Assembly (NCBI GenBank): GCA_000434215.1 | Contig: HF999731.1 | Location: 57,979 to 68,692 of the forward strand | Source: Bacteroides sp. CAG:144 | GTDB taxonomy: Bacteria > Bacteroidota > Bacteroidia > Bacteroidales > UBA11471 | Direction: 5' to 3' | DNA: 10,714 bases | Shown here: positions 6,081 through 10,714 of the stretch, one piece after another | Layout of the letters: the number at the start of each line of letters is the position of its first letter | Position numbering within the stretch: the first letter of the stretch is position 1 | Position numbers and translations under genes: made by a program | The notes under the pieces: generated by a model | The model's database searches: none | What the model was told of the DNA's origin: nothing | The model's input: only the letters and a program-made list of their open reading frames with translations

Positions 6081-6578
6081 CTTCGACAAGACTTCATTGC
6101 TGATGTCGATACGGGGCGATGCAAAAATAATATTTGCCGAAGACGCTCTATCGATGACCATCTGGTAACCTTTCCCCTCGGAAATCGATTTCACGGCCTC
6201 ATAAATGTCGTCCTGAATAGGTTTCATCAAACTCTCGCGTTTTTTAAACAATTCACCTTCGGGGCCGAAATACTTGCGGCGCAAATCCTGAGTGGCTTTA
6301 TCCTGTGCCAAAATCTCCTCTTCTTTCTGTTGCTTTTGCGTCTCGGTGAGGAAAACGGCATTGGACTGATATTCTTTATACATCTCCTCCACCTTCTGTG
6401 CCTGCTCGGTAATCTCTTTTTCCCAACGAAGAGATATCTGTTTCAACTGTTCATTAGCCATTTCATAGGCCGGTATATTTTTGAGGATATACTCCATATC
6501 GATGAGGGCGAATTTCTGCGCCTTAGCTCCGCCGACACATACGGCCAGCACAGCAATTAAAAGAATAATTCGTTTCAT
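6063..6578 (-). CDS. OmpH/Skp-family periplasmic chaperone, first copy
   Basis: A 171-residue Skp-like chaperone encoded directly after bamA, the classical skp position. The signal peptide (MKRIILLIAVLAVCVGG, then AKA-Q cleavage at about 20-21) sends it to the periplasm. The mature chain starts KFALIDMEYILKNIPAYEMA, followed by a long coiled-coil arm (about 35-125, rich in K, E and Q) and the closing beta segment YQMVIDRASSANIIFASP, as in the OmpH family. It is the upstream member of a tandem pair; the 80-bp gap from bamA (6579-6658) shows no convincing terminator or promoter, so it is probably transcribed with bamA. Its role would be escort of unfolded barrels to BamA. Whether the two copies have distinct clients or form mixed trimers cannot be told from sequence. 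Confidence 0.92.
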   Translation of the reverse strand: MKRIILLIAVLAVCVGGAKAQKFALIDMEYILKNIPAYEMANEQLKQISLRWEKEITEQAQKVEEMYKEYQSNAVFLTETQKQQKEEEILAQDKATQDLRRKYFGPEGELFKKRESLMKPIQDDIYEAVKSISEGKGYQMVIDRASSANIIFASPRIDISNEVLSKLGYSK

Positions 6579-6658
6579 ACGTTCACGTTTTATTGTTTGA
6601 CAGAATTTTTCTTATATAAAACAATCCGCACCGGTTCCTGTTCTACCCGACAAGTAAA

Positions 6659-9328
6659 TTAGAATTCCTGCCCCAATATAAAGTGGAGTTGGCTACCGCT
6701 TATCGAGCGAGACGTGGGCAAGGCCTTATCGAATCCGTATCCCCAGTCGATACCCATGAGGCCGATCATCGGCAGGAAGATACGCACACCCACACCGGCC
6801 GAGCGTTTGAGCTTGAACGGATTGATCTTCTTCACTTCGGTCCATGCATTACCCGCTTCGGCAAAAGCCAATGCGTAAATGACCGTAGACCCCTGCATTA
6901 AAACCGGAAAATGCAACTCGGCTCCCAATCGAGCATAAGCATAACCTTCTTGGCCGTACGGCGTAAGCGCACCATTCGCGTAACCGCGCAAAGCAACCGT
7001 CTCGGTAGCATAGTTATACGACGAACCCGTCATGCCGTCGCCTCCCATATAGAAAGTCTCAAAAGGCGACTTCTTGTATTTGTTGTAAGAGCCCAACAAT
7101 CCCAAATCAAAACGTCCCATCATGACGAGCGTGTAGGTCTTATCTTCGCCAAACCCGAAAGAGGCGAGCGGCAGATAAAATTTACTGTTGAATTTCCATT
7201 TGTGATATTCGATCCATCGATACATCTTTTGCTGGTCTTCGGCTTTGGATATATCGAGCGACGCATAATCGGTATGGTCGAACAACGAATACGGAGGGGT
7301 AAACTGCACCGAAAGAGAAAATTGCGAACCGCGCGTCGTATACAACGGATTATCGATGGAATTACGCGCCAATGTAAGACCTATGGTAATACTGTGCGAT
7401 GTACCGTTCTGCATACGGAAGAGGTACTCCCAGTTTTTAAGCATATACAACTGATAATTCAAGTCGGCCGAGAAAGTAAAGTAATCATCGGGCCACGTCA
7501 GCCGTTGTCCCAATCCCAAAGAAACGCCGAACAGTTTGATATACTTGTCGGGGTCGATGGCATAAGTATAATCCGTCGCACTCGAATTATGACCGTAAAG
7601 ATAATCGTAATAGCCGTAATAATTGTCGTTGTAGAACGAAGTACTCAATGCGGTAGATTTACTATAATAAATCGAGAAGCTGAGCGAATTGGGTCGTTTC
7701 CCCCCGAACCACGGTTCGAAGAACGACATACTGTAAGACTGGTAATAACGGGCATTGGTCTGCACGCTGAGCGTAAGCGTCTGCCCATCGCCTTGCGGAA
7801 TGATACCTTTATAGGTTTTGGGATTGAACAGATTCTTAATCGAAAAATTGGTAAATTTCAGACTCAATCGGCCGATAATACCGGTCTGTCCCCAACCGGC
7901 CGACAACTCGACTTGATCGTTGGCTTTCGATTCGAGTACATAGGTCAAATCGACCGTACCGTTTTCATAATCGGGTTCGGGCTTCACATCCATCGTTTCG
8001 GGATTGAAATGCCCCGTCTGCATGATTTCCCGCATCGAACGCATCAGTTCCGAACGATTGAATAACTCACCGGGCAACGTACGCAACTCCCTACGCACAA
8101 CATGCTCGTACAAACGATCGTTACCGGTAATGGTTACTTTATTGATAGTCGCCTGAGGTCCCTCGAAGATAGAGAGTTCGAGGTCGATCGAGTCGTTAAC
8201 GACATTGTTTTCTATGGGGTCGAGACGGAAAAAGAGATAACCGTTATCCATATAGATATTGGCGATAGCATCTTCATCGGTCGATGTCCGTTCGGTGAGC
8301 AGTTTCTGGTTGTAAACATCTCCGGGTTCCATACGCAACACCCGATTCAACTGGTCGGTCGTATACACCGTATTGCCGACCCAGTTGATATTCCGTATAA
8401 AATATTGGTCGCCCTCTTCCACATCGATGTATATGTCGACCGTCTTGTCGTTGTACGGCACAACACTGTCCGAAAGAATAACAGCATCACGATAACCCAG
8501 TTCATTGTACTTCCCTATGATAAGTTCCAAATCGGCAGCATAACGCTCGGGAACAAATTTCTTGGGACGGAAAAGTGTAGGCAGATATTTACGCTGGCTG
8601 GTCTTTTTCATCGTCCGACGCAATTTGCGGTCGCTCAGCACTTTATTGCCGGAAAAATAAATTTTATGTATCTTGATTTTATCTTTCTTATCGATTTCGA
8701 TATCGACAATCACTTGATTTTCATGCGATAAATCATCTTTCTGATAAATAGACACCTCGGCGTTTTTAAATCCTTTCTCATCGTAGTAACGCTTGATGAG
8801 CAATTTGGCCCGATCTACAAGGTTGGGGGTAATCTGATTCCCCTTTATCAACCCAAGCCGCTGTTCGAGTTCTTCCCGTTCCGATTTCTTGATACCGATA
8901 TAATTGACTTCCGAGATCCGCGGACGTTGCTGCAAAGCGATATTCAGCCACACCTTATTCCCGGCAATCTTGGTTATGGAAATGGCGATATCGGAAAACA
9001 AACCTTGCTTCCAAAAACGTTTTACGGCATTGGTTATGGCATCACCGGGTATTTCTATTTCATCGCCGACCGTCAAACCCGAATATCCGATAATGACAAA
9101 ATCTTCATAATTATCGGTCGCTCCCGACACTGTAATATCGGCAATCTCATACTTACGCGGCATCGAACCGTAATCGACCACAGGATTATAAACCGTATCG
9201 ACCGGAGCCTCTCCGGAAACAGCGGAAATCTGTGCGGTCAATGGCGCAGAGAATAACAAACAAAAGAAAAGTCCCGTCAAAAAACAAACTTTTCCGAACG
9301 ATATACTACAAGTGGATATTCGCATCAT
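6659..9328 (-). CDS. bamA: BamA, outer-membrane protein assembly factor
   Basis: BamA is the Omp85-family core of the BAM complex that folds and inserts beta-barrels into the outer membrane. The 889-residue length is typical for Bacteroidota, slightly longer than in E. coli. A signal peptide ends near residue 33 (PLTAQ). Five POTRA repeats can be placed at roughly 60-133, 136-212, 217-303, 310-389 and 394-466, each with the GN or GI turn and a basic helix (for example [32 protein letters not shown]). The barrel follows from about 470 to the end, with the conserved LRGY motif (the family's RGF/RGY loop) and a C-terminal phenylalanine (LGQEF). Its ATG (9328-9326) overlaps the uppS TGA; a second ATG follows directly, so the start may shift by one codon. 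It sits between uppS and two skp-like genes. Confidence 0.96.
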   Translation of the reverse strand: MMRISTCSISFGKVCFLTGLFFCLLFSAPLTAQISAVSGEAPVDTVYNPVVDYGSMPRKYEIADITVSGATDNYEDFVIIGYSGLTVGDEIEIPGDAITNAVKRFWKQGLFSDIAISITKIAGNKVWLNIALQQRPRISEVNYIGIKKSEREELEQRLGLIKGNQITPNLVDRAKLLIKRYYDEKGFKNAEVSIYQKDDLSHENQVIVDIEIDKKDKIKIHKIYFSGNKVLSDRKLRRTMKKTSQRKYLPTLFRPKKFVPERYAADLELIIGKYNELGYRDAVILSDSVVPYNDKTVDIYIDVEEGDQYFIRNINWVGNTVYTTDQLNRVLRMEPGDVYNQKLLTERTSTDEDAIANIYMDNGYLFFRLDPIENNVVNDSIDLELSIFEGPQATINKVTITGNDRLYEHVVRRELRTLPGELFNRSELMRSMREIMQTGHFNPETMDVKPEPDYENGTVDLTYVLESKANDQVELSAGWGQTGIIGRLSLKFTNFSIKNLFNPKTYKGIIPQGDGQTLTLSVQTNARYYQSYSMSFFEPWFGGKRPNSLSFSIYYSKSTALSTSFYNDNYYGYYDYLYGHNSSATDYTYAIDPDKYIKLFGVSLGLGQRLTWPDDYFTFSADLNYQLYMLKNWEYLFRMQNGTSHSITIGLTLARNSIDNPLYTTRGSQFSLSVQFTPPYSLFDHTDYASLDISKAEDQQKMYRWIEYHKWKFNSKFYLPLASFGFGEDKTYTLVMMGRFDLGLLGSYNKYKKSPFETFYMGGDGMTGSSYNYATETVALRGYANGALTPYGQEGYAYARLGAELHFPVLMQGSTVIYALAFAEAGNAWTEVKKINPFKLKRSAGVGVRIFLPMIGLMGIDWGYGFDKALPTSRSISGSQLHFILGQEF
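9325..9328 (-). other. ATGA stop/start overlap, uppS to bamA
   Basis: Minus-strand bases 9328-9325 read ATGA, the bamA start codon overlapping the uppS stop TGA. This points to coupled translation of a lipid-carrier enzyme and the barrel-assembly factor. Confidence 0.75.
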
Positions 9329-10062
9329 AATTGTTCACTGATTTTTCCGAAGCGGCGTTCCCGCGACTGATAATCACAAATAGCTCTGTAAAGGCTCTCT
9401 TCATCGAAATCGGGCCAATACTGAGAGGTAAAATAAAGTTCGGCATAAGCAGCTTGCCACAAAAGGAAATTGCTGATGCGATATTCCCCCCCGGTACGTA
9501 TCAACAAATCGGGATCGGGAATATCGGCCGTTGTAAGAACCGAAGAAATGGAGTCTTCATTTATATCTTCGGGAAGAAGATGTTTCTCCGCAACTTCGGC
9601 GGCTAAAAATCTCGCCGCGCGTACCAATTCCCAACGGGAAGAATAGCTCAGTGCCAACACCAAAGTTATTCCAGTATTGGAAGCCGTTTGCCGCATACAC
9701 CGGTCGAGCCGCTCACGCACCTCCGACGGCATACGTTCGAGATCGCCGATGGCCGAAAGCCGCACATTGTTTTTCATCAAGTCGGGGGTCTCCTGCTCTA
9801 TGGCCATGACCATCAATGTCATCAAGGCATTGACTTCCTCCTCGGGACGCGACCAGTTCTCGGTCGAAAAAGTATAGAGCGTAAGATAGTCTATCCCCAA
9901 ACTTCCTGCGGCACGAGTTACGGTGCGTACCGACTCCACCCCCTGCCGATGGCCGAAAGAACGGTCTTTTCCCCGCTCTTTGGCCCATCGCCCGTTACCG
10001 TCCATAATAATGGCGATATGTTTCGGTAACCGGGTTTTATCTATGTTGTCTTTGAACGACAT
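9325..10062 (-). CDS. uppS: Undecaprenyl diphosphate synthase (cis-prenyltransferase)
   Basis: UppS adds isopentenyl units in cis to farnesyl diphosphate and makes undecaprenyl diphosphate, the lipid carrier for peptidoglycan, O-antigen and other surface glycans. From ATG at 10062 it has 245 residues, the usual size. Motifs: [14 protein letters not shown] with the catalytic aspartate D21, [15 protein letters not shown] at 65-73, and the C-terminal diphosphate-binding block [17 protein letters not shown] with R189, R195 and S197, then AYAELYFT containing E208. The block has RTGGE where many homologues have RTSGE. A frame reaching back to TTG at 10077 adds only five residues, so ATG is preferred. 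It starts 45 bp after the PorG-like gene and overlaps bamA by 4 bp. Confidence 0.95.
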   Translation of the reverse strand: MSFKDNIDKTRLPKHIAIIMDGNGRWAKERGKDRSFGHRQGVESVRTVTRAAGSLGIDYLTLYTFSTENWSRPEEEVNALMTLMVMAIEQETPDLMKNNVRLSAIGDLERMPSEVRERLDRCMRQTASNTGITLVLALSYSSRWELVRAARFLAAEVAEKHLLPEDINEDSISSVLTTADIPDPDLLIRTGGEYRISNFLLWQAAYAELYFTSQYWPDFDEESLYRAICDYQSRERRFGKISEQL

Positions 10063-10107
10063 TTTATCGTAGTACAATAGTTATATTTCAAAAAATGATC
10101 GAAGCAT

Positions 10108-10714
10108 CTAAAACGCACTCGACGGGTTACAATCTACACATTTACGACCGATGTCGTAAGTAATGGAAATCATCGTCAGCGAATACCAATCGGTATTTTT
10201 AAATGCCCCACTGGTAATCCGATACGGGTCTTTCAACGCTTTCCCATCGAGCTTATCGCCCAATGTCTTGCGCATGGTAAACTCCACGCCGACATTCCAC
10301 CGTTGCGCAATTTTATATTTCAATCCCACTCCCATCGGGATTTGGAGGTTGAAATAACCGTCTCCCTTCTTGGGCACGGCCGTAAATCCGATACCCGCAA
10401 CGATATACGGAGAAAAACGACGGGTTCCTTTATAGGCTTCTCCGATACCGTAGTGAAAAAAATTGAACTCGGCCTGCACCCCGAAATCCAACACCGAACG
10501 GCTGAATTCGTATTGGGCATTTTCAGGAAGGACATTCTGCCAACCTCGTGTCGTTCCTTTCACCCGTGTCATCGACACATTATATTTCAATGCCCAACGG
10601 TAATTGATATTCTGACGGAACATCAACCCGTAAGCCCCTCCGGGCTTATGGAACGGTTTACTGTTTATATCCCCGATATAAAACCCCATACCTGCCGCAA
10701 CACCTACTTCGTAG
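10108..10714 (-). CDS. DUF6089 / PorG-like outer-membrane beta-barrel protein (5' end outside window)
   Basis: The frame is open from 10713 to the TAG at 10108, giving 201 C-terminal residues; the signal peptide and start lie beyond the window. Features are those of the small DUF6089 barrels of Bacteroidota: GMGFYIGDINS near the visible beginning, AYGLMFRQNINYRWALKYNV, DFGVQAEFNFFHYG, and RFSPYIVAGIGFTAVP, with alternating aromatic/hydrophobic strands and a YSLTMISITYDI strand near the end. In Porphyromonas gingivalis the protein in this position next to uppS and bamA is PorG, an outer-membrane component linked to the type IX secretion system; most gut Bacteroidales have a homologue whether or not they use that system. 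The unusual tail CVDCNPSSAF has two closely spaced cysteines. The ATG at 10689 is internal, since conserved residues YEVGVAAG continue upstream. Family likely; T9SS role not shown here. Confidence 0.8.
   Translation of the reverse strand, partial: YEVGVAAGMGFYIGDINSKPFHKPGGAYGLMFRQNINYRWALKYNVSMTRVKGTTRGWQNVLPENAQYEFSRSVLDFGVQAEFNFFHYGIGEAYKGTRRFSPYIVAGIGFTAVPKKGDGYFNLQIPMGVGLKYKIAQRWNVGVEFTMRKTLGDKLDGKALKDPYRITSGAFKNTDWYSLTMISITYDIGRKCVDCNPSSAF

Noticed and set aside
6911..8065. A 384-codon open frame on the plus strand opposite bamA
   Set aside because: It lies fully antisense to a confident bamA, has no recognisable domain and its composition (many Ile, Arg, Val, His) reflects the reverse complement of the bamA codons.
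8102..8731. A 209-codon plus-strand frame opposite the POTRA region of bamA
   Set aside because: Shadow of bamA codons; no domain or signal peptide of its own.

Overview
The window looks like chromosomal DNA from a member of the Bacteroidota, most likely order Bacteroidales. The evidence is the run porG-like, uppS, bamA, two skp/ompH paralogues and murI, which is the arrangement known from that group. Starts are preceded by A/T-rich leaders rather than strong Shine-Dalgarno boxes, several signal peptides end in AQ, and one good match to the Bacteroidetes -33/-7 promoter (GTTG, N20, TACATTTG) is present. Genus or species cannot be decided from the sequence alone.

Left part, plus strand (1-3013): the C-terminal half of acetate kinase (ackA) closes with a clear intrinsic terminator. 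After about 200 bp come two genes for exported hydrolases 40 bp apart: a secreted S41-type (tail-specific protease/tricorn-like) protein and a secreted alpha/beta-hydrolase (esterase family). These two are the only accessory-looking genes here.

Right part, minus strand (3056-10714): eight complete genes plus one cut by the window end run in one direction with short gaps or 4-bp ATGA overlaps. In transcription order they are: a DUF6089/PorG-like outer-membrane barrel (partial), uppS, bamA, ompH-1, ompH-2, murI, a stand-alone S4-domain RNA-binding protein, a MIP18/DUF59 (SufT-like) protein, and an LpxH-like UDP-2,3-diacylglucosamine diphosphatase. Most serve the envelope: lipid carrier for peptidoglycan and O-antigen (UppS), D-glutamate for peptidoglycan (MurI), outer-membrane protein insertion (BamA) with its periplasmic chaperones (two Skp/OmpH), and lipid A synthesis (LpxH).

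The two halves converge at a 22-bp perfect hairpin (3033-3083) whose right arm also codes for the last residues of the LpxH-like protein. It probably ends transcription from both sides.

I found no mobile element, CRISPR array, tRNA/rRNA or clear new defence or biosynthetic system. The points worth a second look are the hairpin, the internal promoter between the ompH paralogues, the murI-coupled S4 protein, the GNHD motif of the LpxH-like enzyme, and the S41 protein that lacks the usual catalytic lysine.
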